Source of the DNA: an uncultured Clostridia bacterium
GTDB taxonomy: Bacteria; Bacillota; Clostridia; TANB77; CAG-508
Assembly (NCBI GenBank): GCA_947630185.1
Contig: CANRGT010000005.1
Coordinates: forward strand, 37,428 to 101,427
DNA: 64,000 nt
Reading direction: 5' to 3'
The notes under the pieces are model-generated. The model worked only from the letters and a program-made list of their open reading frames with translations, did not search any database and was not told the origin of the DNA. A program made the translations under genes and the position numbers. Positions within the stretch are counted from its first letter, which is position 1. Each line of letters starts with the position of its first letter. Of the stretch, positions 9,794-17,741 are shown piece by piece.

Positions 9794-9935
9794 AATTAAA
9801 GTAGAAGATTAAAGCAAAATACAATTAAGAAAAAATTAAAGTAGAAGATGATTAAAGCAAAATACAATTAAGAAAAAATTAAAGTCGAAGAGATTAAAAT
9901 AAAATACAATTAAGAAAAGATTAAAGTAAAAAGTT
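9794..9935. repeat. Tandem repeat, 40-43 base units
   Basis: Three full copies and part of a fourth of a unit starting AATTAAAGTAGAAGATTAAA and ending ACAATTAAGAAAA. Starts are near 9794, 9834, 9877 and 9919. Non-coding, between a stop codon and a terminator. Confidence 0.75.
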
Positions 9936-9952
9936 AATAAAAATAAATAACT

Positions 9953-10005
9953 AAGAATAAATCTGTAGCGATTATATAAATTGTTACAGATTTATTCTTT
10001 TTTTA
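9953..10005 (+). terminator. Rho-independent terminator
   Basis: AAGAATAAATCTGTA (9953-9967) pairs perfectly with TACAGATTTATTCTT (9985-9999), followed by T residues. It separates the surface-polymer genes from the spoVD/mur cluster. Confidence 0.85.
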
Positions 10006-10046
10006 TAAGACATGAATAAAATAAAAGCAAAAGGAGAGAAGCAAAA

Positions 10047-12000
10047 GTGAAAAATAGTGATATCAGAGAATTACAAAATATAAATAGAAATAGAGACAAG
10101 AAAAGCTCTGTGCATAAAAAACAAAGTGCTTCTATTGCAAGAGATTTAATTTCAAAAAAGGAATTGCAAAAACTTAAAAATAAGAAAAAGCAGGAGCAAA
10201 TAAATTTAAAACAAGAGCAGAAAAACTTTGAAAAAGAGCAAAGAAAAAAGTTTAAAAAAGAAGTAAAAAATAAAAAGATAAAAGTAATAGAAAAGTCAAG
10301 TAATGTAAGCCAAAAAAAGAGAATGAGAAACGAAATTATAGTAGCATGGGGATTATTTTTTGCACTTATATTTAGAATTGCATGGATACAATTTGGAATG
10401 GGCTCTGAGCTACAATCAATGGCATATATTCAACAAACCTTAGATAGAAGCATAAACCCAAGAAGAGGAACTATCTATGATGCTACTCGGGAAAAATATT
10501 TTGGCAGTAAGTAGCACAGTAGAAACCATTACAGTAACACCTGTAAATATTCCAAAAGACCAAAAAGAAAAAGTTGCAAAGGCATTAAGTGATATATTTG
10601 AATTGGATTACGAAACAGTATTAAAAAGGGTAAGTAAAAGAAGCTCAATAGAAACTATTGCTAAAAAAGTAGACAAAGAAAAATCAGACCTTTTAAGAGT
10701 TTGGATGCAGGAAAATAATATAACAAGTGGAATTAACATAGATGAAGATACAAAAAGATATTACCCATATAATAATTTAGCATCACAAGTAATTGGCTTT
10801 TCTGGTAGTGATAATCAGGGCTTAGACGGTATAGAAGCGGTTTATGATGATGAACTTAAAGGTGAAAAAGGCAAAATTCAAAAGATGACAGATGCAAGAG
10901 GTGGAGATTTAGGAAATGTTAGCGAAAACTATGTGCCTGCTGTTGACGGAAATGATTTAGTACTAACTATTGATAGTACAATACAGGGAATTGCAGAAAA
11001 ATACTTAGAAGAAGCGTGTATTGATAACAAATGTACAGATGGTGGAAATATAATTGTTATGAGTCCGAAAACTGGCGACATTTTAGCTATGGCAGGTTAT
11101 CCGAACTATAACTTAAATGCACCATTTGACCCAAGTACAGATGAGCTTAAACAAAATTGGAGCTCAATGTCAGATACAGAGAAAAACAGAGCAAGGCTAG
11201 CACTTTGGAGAAATAAAGCAGTTACAGATACTTATGAGCCTGGTTCTACTTTTAAGCTTATTACAACTTCAGCATCACTTCAGGAAGGTATTACTACACC
11301 TGATAAAGCTGGCGAATTTTGCTGTACTGGTGGAATAGAAATCGCAGGTGTTAGAATAAAATGCTGGAGATATTATAGGCCACATGGTCCAGAATCTTTA
11401 AGGCAAGCATTAATGAATTCATGTAACCCAGTATTTATAGGGTTAGGGCAAAAGTTAGGAGTGCATACTTATTATCAATACTTAAATAAATTTGGTTTAT
11501 TAGAAAAAACAGGAATAGACCTTCCGGGAGAGGCAACCAGTATTTTCTTAAAGGAAGAGAAGGTTGGACCAGTAGAACTTGCTACAATTTCATTTGGGCA
11601 AAGGTTTGAAATCACACCAATACAGCTTGCTACGGCAGTAAGTACCATTGCAAATGGTGGAGTGAAAATTACTCCTAGAGTAATTAAACAAATAATAAAT
11701 AGTTCTACCGGTGAAATAACAGATATTCCTGTAAAAACAGGGGAAAGGGTAATTTCAGAAGAGCATAGCAAAGAAGTTTTAAGTATGATGGAATCAGTTG
11801 TAGCAGAAGGAACAGGAAAAAATGCGCAAGTAAAAGGTTATAGAGTAGGTGGAAAAACAGGAACATCTGAAGATGGTGTAAACACTAATAAATATGTTAC
11901 TTCTTTTATAGGTGTAGCACCAATTTCAGACCCTGAAGTAGTAGTTTTGGTAACTTTATATAATCCAACAGGAGAGGGGGGACACCAAGGAGGTGCTTAG
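10047..12000 (+). CDS. spoVD: SpoVD-type penicillin-binding protein, 5' part (needs +1 shift at 10488; gene split by an element)
   Basis: A class B transpeptidase that cross-links peptidoglycan. The N-terminus has a long Lys/Glu-rich cytoplasmic tail (residues 1-95), one membrane segment (IIVAWGLFFALIFRIAWI), the PBP dimer region, and a transpeptidase domain with catalytic STFK (Ser codon 11245-11247), SCN and KTGTSE. At 10488 the frame reads ACT-CGG, but skipping the C gives the family's conserved start RRGTIYDAT-G-KNILAVSS. Without the shift it would stop after 155 residues. The 3' end meets the mobile element at 11997: the reading ends GGHQGGA then TAG, just short of the end of the transpeptidase fold. 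Rejoined to 19395-19676 it would be 743 residues. Gene order (before murE, mraY, ftsW, murG) and the PASTA domain favour SpoVD; no second class B PBP is in the cluster. Confidence 0.85.
11985..11997 (+). other. Left attachment site (attL-like) of the spoVD element
   Basis: CCAAGGAGGTGCT here matches CCAAGCAGGTGCT at 19382-19394 in 12 of 13 bases. The shared 3' core is AGGTGCT (11991-11997). Crossover inside it restores spoVD. Confidence 0.75.
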
Positions 12001-12107
12001 GTGATTTATACAACACACTTAATATAAAATTTGTATTCCAGTACAAATTGTTTTAGCTTAAATTATAACAAATTTATTTAATAGATTTAACAAATAATAA
12101 AATTTTA

Positions 12108-12185
12108 TTGAATTAATTCAACAAAATCATAAAAATATATTGAACGAATTCAATAAAATCATAAAAATATATTGAATAAATTCAA
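12108..12185. repeat. 32-base tandem repeat with palindromic 14-mers, left end of element
   Basis: TTGAATTAATTCAA (12108), TTGAACGAATTCAA (12140) and TTGAATAAATTCAA (12172) are spaced exactly 32 bases apart, with AAAATCATAAAAATATA between them. This is about three helical turns, so one protein could bind all three on the same face. It lies 110 bases inside the element's left end. Confidence 0.75.
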
Positions 12186-12202
12186 TAAATAATAAAAAGA
12201 GA

Positions 12203-12228
12203 CCGTAGAGTTTAACTAAACTCTACGG
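12203..12228 (-). terminator. Terminator of the beta-lactamase-like gene
   Basis: CCGTAGAGTTTA pairs with TAAACTCTACGG; on the minus strand it is followed by TCTTTTTATT. It may also stop transcripts entering from truncated spoVD. Confidence 0.8.
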
Positions 12229-12253
12229 CTAATTAATTATGAATTTGAAGCTT

Positions 12254-13348
12254 TTAGAAGATTTCTCCGCCCATATCGACAGCAAACTTATCAATTACAG
12301 CCTTACCAATGAAAATTACAGGTGAAGTGTAAGAGTCTTCAGAGTTTGGAACTGATGTCATAATTATAACTAAATAATTGTCATTTATTATGGCACAGTC
12401 ACAAGCACAAGAGTAGGTACCATAGGACCATCCTGATTTGTGAAGATACTCAGTTTCGCTTTCGGCTTGATAAGTTATATAGCAATAATTTGTATTACTT
12501 ATCAGTTCTTTCAAAACATCAGAATAAGTTGAACCACTACTAATATACTTATAAATTTCAACCCATTCATTCATTCTATTATGAACTGATGCAGAACCAA
12601 AATATTGCCCTTTAGCTAGCTTTTGCCCACCAAGTGGAACAATAAAATCTTGGTAATCTTTTAAAGGAAACTTAGATGCAAGCATATAATATGCTGCATT
12701 GTCAGAAATACCAAGCATTTTATCGAGTAACTCATATATGGTATATTTTGTGCCATATTTAGAGTACTGAATTACTCCGCTTCCACCATGTGTGTTGTTC
12801 TTACTGTGTGTTATAGTTTCGGTATATATATCTATACCAAGTTCCTCACACTTTTTTAGAACAAATAATGCAAATCCAGCTTTAACTGTGCAACCTCCTG
12901 GAATTAAAGTATCAGCATTATACTCATATCCTTTTTTACCATCTAATGAGTAAATACCAACACCAACTTTAATTCCACGAAACTTTTTTATTTGTCTGTC
13001 TACTTCTCTTTGAACTCTTGCAGGGAGATTGTAGTATACAGGCTCTTTCTCGTCTTCAGAAGATTCAGCTTCATTTTTAGAAGAATTTTCTTCATTAGAA
13101 ACTGTGCTTTCATTTTCTGAATTTTGAGAATTATCTTCTGAAGTCTCAGCTTCATTTTCCGAAGTATCAATTTCCTCTTCGATGCTCTCAGAACTGAGTT
13201 CATCTTGAGTGCTTGATACTTCTTCTGACGTCTTACCGGTTTGTGTTTGGGATTCTGTACTGTTTGCAGAAGCCTCTACTATAGTCATAGAAGAGAAGAA
13301 CATAGTGCAAACAGTAATTGCAATTAGTAGACTGATAAACCGCTTCAT
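12254..13348 (-). CDS. Secreted class A beta-lactamase-fold protein with Cys in the SxxK position
   Basis: A 364-residue exported protein. The start is taken at 13348 (MKRFISLLIAI) because AAAGGAGAA lies just upstream; a longer in-frame reading has no ribosome site. Residues 1-26 are a signal peptide, and 27-110 an acidic Ser/Glu-rich linker like those of wall-spanning proteins. The rest is a penicillin-recognising fold: CTVK where SxxK is expected, SDN in GISDNAAYYML, and HKSGW matching the K-[ST]-G motif. The nucleophile is encoded as Cys (TGC), so ordinary beta-lactam hydrolysis is doubtful; a peptidase or catalytically dead role is possible. It is on the spoVD element, convergent with truncated spoVD, and has its own terminator. 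Confidence 0.75.
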   Translation of the reverse strand: MKRFISLLIAITVCTMFFSSMTIVEASANSTESQTQTGKTSEEVSSTQDELSSESIEEEIDTSENEAETSEDNSQNSENESTVSNEENSSKNEAESSEDEKEPVYYNLPARVQREVDRQIKKFRGIKVGVGIYSLDGKKGYEYNADTLIPGGCTVKAGFALFVLKKCEELGIDIYTETITHSKNNTHGGSGVIQYSKYGTKYTIYELLDKMLGISDNAAYYMLASKFPLKDYQDFIVPLGGQKLAKGQYFGSASVHNRMNEWVEIYKYISSGSTYSDVLKELISNTNYCYITYQAESETEYLHKSGWSYGTYSCACDCAIINDNYLVIIMTSVPNSEDSYTSPVIFIGKAVIDKFAVDMGGEIF

Positions 13349-13436
13349 AATTAATTCTCCTTTCAAAATAGTTGTAAGATTTATGTCTACCACTCCATTA
13401 TACCACTATTATTTCATATAGTCAAAAGATATTGAA

Positions 13437-13515
13437 AAATTATTGTTTAAAAAATTATTGTTTAAAAAATTATTATTTAAAAAAATATTATTAAAAAAAT
13501 ATTATTAAAAAATAA
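13437..13515. repeat. Short A/T-rich tandem repeats
   Basis: Repeated units of about 16 bases of the form AAAATTATTGTTTAA, degrading to AAAATATTATTAA, between two minus-strand genes. Confidence 0.6.
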
Positions 13516-13569
13516 CTTGCTATTTAAAAAATCCATGTTAATAATATAAATTTTAATTTGAGTCAGAGT

Positions 13570-14484
13570 TTACTTTTTTTTAGCAACTACTACAAATCTT
13601 CCATCTTTTGTATAATATGCACAAGTAGATAGTGTCATAAGTCCTTCACCATATTTTGCAGTTTTTCCCGTATCATATAGTGAAGCTTTTTTTACATTTT
13701 TTATAAAATTATTGTACTCTTTTTCATTTTTTGCATTAATAAAGTTATAATAGCGAAAAACATTTTTTTCATCTGCGTAATATAATCTTGATCTAAACAC
13801 AGCAATAATTTCATATTCTGCATCTTCTTTATTTGTAGTAAATCTTATGGTAGGGTGTTCCTCATAGAATTTTTTGTCTTTATATTTTAATAAATTTTGA
13901 AAGGAAGTTCCATTATCCATATTATGACCATAAATTAAAAGGTTTGTACTTGGTTTTTCAAATGAATAATCTTTATCTAAAAAAATAGAACCATTTAAAG
14001 AGTAATTTTTTTTATAATTACGCCTTAGGTAATAGTAGTTATCAGAACTTTGCAATACAGGATAGCTTATATTAGTATTTTCAATTTCAATCCAAGCAAC
14101 AATATCTGAATTTATTTTTTGAAGCTCCTCAAGCTTTAATACTCTCTCAGGACGTATATCTATAATTTTATTACTAGAGCTATTATCATTCCCACTGTTT
14201 TCAGCATTTAAAGTAGCTCCATCTAGTTCTGCCAATTTAGTTTCGTCTATAGAGATTTCATTTAATAAATTACTTTCTTTTTTATTTTCGTACATATCAT
14301 ATAAATACTTCATTATATATAATGCTGAAAAAAATATAAGAATTTCAAGCACTATGTAAATTAAAATAATGAATGGTTTTTTTAGTTTTATTACAGAATT
14401 ACTATTAATATTTTGACATTTTGATTTACCTATTAAAATTTTTTCATTTAAGGTTTTAGGTTGGTTTTTTATATTACGATGCAT
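13570..14484 (-). CDS. srtB: Class B sortase
   Basis: A 304-residue transpeptidase that anchors surface proteins to the wall. One membrane segment lies at about residues 35-60, and the catalytic domain follows with WIEIENTNISYPVLQ and LNGSIFLDKDY. The catalytic histidine is in IYGHNMDNGTSF, the cysteine in TLSTCAYY and the arginine in GRFVVVA, all intact. The loop content and order fit sortase B. The adjacent upstream gene on the same strand encodes a protein ending in an SPKTG sorting signal; the (S/N)PxTG type is used by Clostridioides difficile SrtB. The two genes therefore look like a dedicated enzyme-substrate pair carried by the element. Confidence 0.9.
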   Translation of the reverse strand: MHRNIKNQPKTLNEKILIGKSKCQNINSNSVIKLKKPFIILIYIVLEILIFFSALYIMKYLYDMYENKKESNLLNEISIDETKLAELDGATLNAENSGNDNSSSNKIIDIRPERVLKLEELQKINSDIVAWIEIENTNISYPVLQSSDNYYYLRRNYKKNYSLNGSIFLDKDYSFEKPSTNLLIYGHNMDNGTSFQNLLKYKDKKFYEEHPTIRFTTNKEDAEYEIIAVFRSRLYYADEKNVFRYYNFINAKNEKEYNNFIKNVKKASLYDTGKTAKYGEGLMTLSTCAYYTKDGRFVVVAKKK

Positions 14485-14517
14485 ATTATTCCCCCTTATT
14501 AAACAATTTTTAAATTT

Positions 14518-14566
14518 TATAACCTACATTAGTAGTGCTTAAAACACACGTTAATGTAGGTTATAA
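14518..14566 (-). terminator. Hairpin between the surface-protein and sortase genes
   Basis: TTATAACCTACATTA pairs with TAATGTAGGTTATAA. It lies after the surface-protein gene on the minus strand and may reduce sortase read-through. Confidence 0.7.
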
Positions 14567-14573
14567 ATAAATA

Positions 14574-15674
14574 CTATTTTACTTTTTTAGTTAAAACATA
14601 TACAGCTGTTATTGAGCTTAAAAGTACAAACATAGATATTGCAAAAGTATCTTTTACACCTGTTTTTGGAGAATCATCTTTTTTGTTCTCTTTTAATTTT
14701 GCATAAATTGCTGTATCTTCTGTTATAGGTTTTGAAAAATCAAATTTATTTATGAATTTTTCATCTGAATAAAAACCATCTAAAGTATAGTTTTTGATAC
14801 CTAATTCAGTTAAATTAACTTTAGCTGTAACATCTTTTTCAGTAATAGTTGTTCCTGGAACTATTGATATTGCAACAGTTTTGTCATTTACATGAACTGT
14901 AAGTGTGACATTTGGAGTATAATCGTCACCTTCAACTTCTACATTTGAATTTGCATTACTTGTAAATAAAACATTGTTATTTTCATCTGCAATAACAACT
15001 TGGTTACCACTTGTAAGAACTTTGTATTCTGTAGAATCAGTATTTTCTACTTCAAAGTTTTTTAAGTTATCGTTTGTAGCTAAATAAACTACATTTTCTT
15101 TTTCACTAGAAGTTAATTTACCGTTCATTACTAATTTTGGAGCACTATCAACTTCTTCTAAACTTTCACCTTGTGCAATTTCTATACCGTTATTAGCACC
15201 AGTACCATTTTTACCAAGATTTAAGTTTATTACTTCAACTGTACCAGCATTGGCTAAAACACCACCAAAAGCACAGTTTGAAATAGTTACACCATCTAAT
15301 ATAACATAACCACCATTATAGGCTTGAACACCATATTTTGCACTATTTTTTAATGAAAGATTTTTTAAAGTAATTTTTGCACCTTTACCTGCTGTAATTA
15401 ATGTTCCGTTTGGACCACTATTGTTCCATCCAGAATCGCTTTTTGATATAGTATGTCCGTTACCATTAATTGTGAAATTTTTGTCAGTTATTTCAATAGG
15501 GCTTGTTAAATAGATATCTGTAGATAGAGAAATAATATCTCCAGCTGTAGCATTTTGTATAGCTTCTTTTAAATCAGCTTCTCCATTTACTGATGTGGTT
15601 TTTGCTTGACAAAAACTTGGTATAAAAACTAATGTAGCTAACAATACTATTAAAGATAAAACTAATTTTTTCAT
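14574..15674 (-). CDS. Sortase-anchored surface protein with beta-helix and InlB-type repeat
   Basis: A 366-residue exported protein. Residues 1-24 are a signal peptide ending near SFCQAKT. Residues about 25-200 have right-handed beta-helix (pectate-lyase-like) character: ITDKNFTINGNGHTISK, AKITLKNLSLKNSAKYGVQAYNGGYV, NCAFGGVLANAG. Residues about 250-325 contain an InlB B-repeat-like unit (YTLDGFYSDEKFINKFDFSK). The C-terminus is a complete sorting signal: SPKTG, a hydrophobic stretch (FAISMFVLLSSITAVYVL) and TKKVK. No catalytic residues could be assigned, so adhesion or glycan binding is the likely role. It is probably the substrate of the neighbouring sortase B. Confidence 0.85.
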   Translation of the reverse strand: MKKLVLSLIVLLATLVFIPSFCQAKTTSVNGEADLKEAIQNATAGDIISLSTDIYLTSPIEITDKNFTINGNGHTISKSDSGWNNSGPNGTLITAGKGAKITLKNLSLKNSAKYGVQAYNGGYVILDGVTISNCAFGGVLANAGTVEVINLNLGKNGTGANNGIEIAQGESLEEVDSAPKLVMNGKLTSSEKENVVYLATNDNLKNFEVENTDSTEYKVLTSGNQVVIADENNNVLFTSNANSNVEVEGDDYTPNVTLTVHVNDKTVAISIVPGTTITEKDVTAKVNLTELGIKNYTLDGFYSDEKFINKFDFSKPITEDTAIYAKLKENKKDDSPKTGVKDTFAISMFVLLSSITAVYVLTKKVK

Positions 15675-16002
15675 AAATTCATATCCTTTCTAAATGTATT
15701 AAAATACTATTTAATAAGTAATTTTCTTTAAAAGCTTAGAGACAAGTTAAAAACAAATATGAATGTTTTTAGAAAAAGTACTTGATTTTAAGTATTTCAA
15801 AACTTATTATGTGTTAATTTTTTTGTTTTATACAAAATTCTACAATATTCGAAAAAAAATAAACATTTTCTGTAAACCTTGATTTTACTGTAAAAATATG
15901 CTAAAATAAAATCGTAACCTTTTATTCTTTTGCTCTTTTTTCTTAAAAGAGGAAAAATTTGCAATTTGTTGAAAAATGAAAAATCGTAAGGAGGACAACA
16001 GT
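15675..16002. promoter_or_regulatory. Divergent intergenic region; promoter of the glucosaminidase gene
   Basis: This 328-base gap separates divergent genes. On the plus strand TTGATT (15879-15884) and TAAAAT (15902-15907), spacer 17, form a plausible promoter, and AAGGAGG is at 15988-15994. The rest is A/T-rich with no open reading frame I would support. Confidence 0.6.
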
Positions 16003-17214
16003 GTGAAACAATCAAGCCGGTTAGTAGAGCTTGAACCAGTATCAAAAGTAGAAAAAATCTGCTGGAAAATTGGTTTTGCTTTGCTAACAGTCATTGTCAT
16101 CGTTTTAGGGTATCGGGCTATACCCGAAAAGGAGGTAGTGATACAGAATACAAACCAAAGACCGAAAAAAAATATCGCTATAATGGTAAAAATTGAACCT
16201 GAAATTTCTTATGCTGATGAAATCAGCCGGGAAATAAACGTTCAAAGCCAGGATCTGATCATTATTGATCGAAAGCTTGTTGAAGTAAGTAAACTAATCG
16301 GACAAATGGATGAAGCCCAAAATCTTGGAACACTTATTGAGAGCACAAGCTCTAAGCTTGAAGATGTAGGAAAATTGATTAACAAAGTTCGAAGCAAATG
16401 TGATTCTATACATATAAAGTGTGGTGATTCCACATTTGAAAGTATAAATCCAATTAAAGAAACTGTTAATCATACTTTAAATTCAAGCCTAACTGACGGA
16501 TTAAACTTGCTTTTATGTGATTCTAGTGAAAGTACTGAAACAAAAAAGCTTACACCAGGAGAAACTGAAAGGTTGCAAGCCAGTTTAAGTGAAGTGGAAC
16601 AAGAGTATAATTCAGCATACAAGCTGTATAATGGACTTTATAGAGATTTTATGTTTTTTGCAGATCAGCAAAAACTCCAAAATGCAAAAGAGTCTCTAAA
16701 AGAAAAGTTGGCTTCAGTTAAGATTTCAACTAGAGCAGACTTGTCCAAACCGATTGGATTTACTGAAGATGAGCTTAGGTATTTTCTACTCTGCATAAAC
16801 GAGTTAAATGCACTAAAACGTCAAGACATTCAAATTCCGGAAGAGGTTATTGAACTTTTACCGAGAATAATTGTCGAATTCGTAAAAGATCATCCTATAA
16901 ATGAATTTTTTGTTATTTCAGTTATGGGATGGGAATCAGGGCATTGTAATTCAGATTATGCAAAAGAGCGAAACAACTTCTTTGGCATGAAATCCAGAGG
17001 AGAAGGAATGTACTTTAACTCTGTGAGAGAAGGCTTAGAGGAAGGCGTACAATGTGTTTATAATCATTTGGAGGGTAAGAAAACTATTCACCAAGTAAAT
17101 GACACATATCGTCCATATCAAGAAGGCAAAGAGAAAAAAGGCTATGAAAGATATTCATGGTCGGAAGGGGTAATGTCTGTTATGTGGCTCTATAAAGGAG
17201 TTGAGATAGACTAA
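16003..17214 (+). CDS. Membrane-anchored glucosaminidase (GH73-like), foreign composition
   Basis: A 403-residue protein. GTG 16003 was chosen because AAGGAGG is eight bases upstream; ATG 15976 has none. It has one membrane segment (FALLTVIVIVLGY), a long helical region, and a C-terminal lysozyme-like domain with the catalytic Glu in MGWESGHCNSDYAKERNNF and FFGMKSRG, typical of beta-N-acetylglucosaminidases that cut peptidoglycan. It lies on the spoVD element and could open the wall for transfer or remodel it. Base composition is clearly richer in GC than its neighbours. It has three in-frame CGG codons (16018, 16114, 16228) that must be Arg for the frame to stay open, unlike every host-like gene here. 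It is probably a recent import. Confidence 0.82.
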   Translation: MKQSSRLVELEPVSKVEKICWKIGFALLTVIVIVLGYRAIPEKEVVIQNTNQRPKKNIAIMVKIEPEISYADEISREINVQSQDLIIIDRKLVEVSKLIGQMDEAQNLGTLIESTSSKLEDVGKLINKVRSKCDSIHIKCGDSTFESINPIKETVNHTLNSSLTDGLNLLLCDSSESTETKKLTPGETERLQASLSEVEQEYNSAYKLYNGLYRDFMFFADQQKLQNAKESLKEKLASVKISTRADLSKPIGFTEDELRYFLLCINELNALKRQDIQIPEEVIELLPRIIVEFVKDHPINEFFVISVMGWESGHCNSDYAKERNNFFGMKSRGEGMYFNSVREGLEEGVQCVYNHLEGKKTIHQVNDTYRPYQEGKEKKGYERYSWSEGVMSVMWLYKGVEID

Positions 17215-17247
17215 CTCAAAAGGGACAACAAATTGCAAAAAGGTTTA

Positions 17248-17298
17248 AGCGAGAAAACTTACGGGATAAATATCCGTTTGATTTCTCGCTTTATTTTT
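17248..17298 (+). terminator. Terminator of the glucosaminidase gene
   Basis: AGCGAGAAA pairs with TTTCTCGCT, with an inner GGATAAATATCC pairing, followed by TTATTTTT. Confidence 0.8.
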
Positions 17299-17484
17299 GC
17301 CTAAAAATATTTTTTGAATTTTTTATTAATAAATTACATATATATAAGGTTGAAAGATATATGAGCTTGAAAATATATAAGGTTAAAATATATAAGGTTA
17401 AAAGATATATAAGTTGCGAAAGATATGTTACTTAAAAAGTATAAAAACTTGAAAAGTATACAGATTTGAAAGGAAAGATGTGAT

Positions 17485-17634
17485 TTGGAGAGTAATATTG
17501 CAAAAAATTTTTTATTTGATATGGATTCCTATATATTAGAAATTGGTAATATGATTGTAGAAATAAAATATTCAGATAACAATAAATCTCTTAGAGAATG
17601 TATAGAAAATATTTTAGCAAGAAAGTTAAATTAA
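17485..17634 (+). CDS. Small TnpW-like protein
   Basis: A 49-residue reading frame from TTG 17485, with AGGAAAG eight bases upstream. The sequence DMDSYILEIGNMIVEIKYSD followed by a short amphipathic helix ending RKLN resembles the small TnpW-type proteins often encoded before large serine recombinases. TnpW function is not established; a recombination-directionality role is a guess from position. The short length and the non-ATG start lower confidence. Confidence 0.45.
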   Translation: MESNIAKNFLFDMDSYILEIGNMIVEIKYSDNNKSLRECIENILARKLN

Positions 17635-17741
17635 TATTTTAGCAAGAAAGTAAAATTAATATTTTAAAAAGAGATTTTATATAATATTTAGTTAAAAAGT
17701 AATTTTATTTAAAAAGCTTGTTAAAAACGGAGGCAATTAAA

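Noticed and set aside
9794..9935. CRISPR array
   Set aside because: The units are 40-43 bases with no distinct unique spacers and no cas genes nearby; it is a plain tandem repeat.
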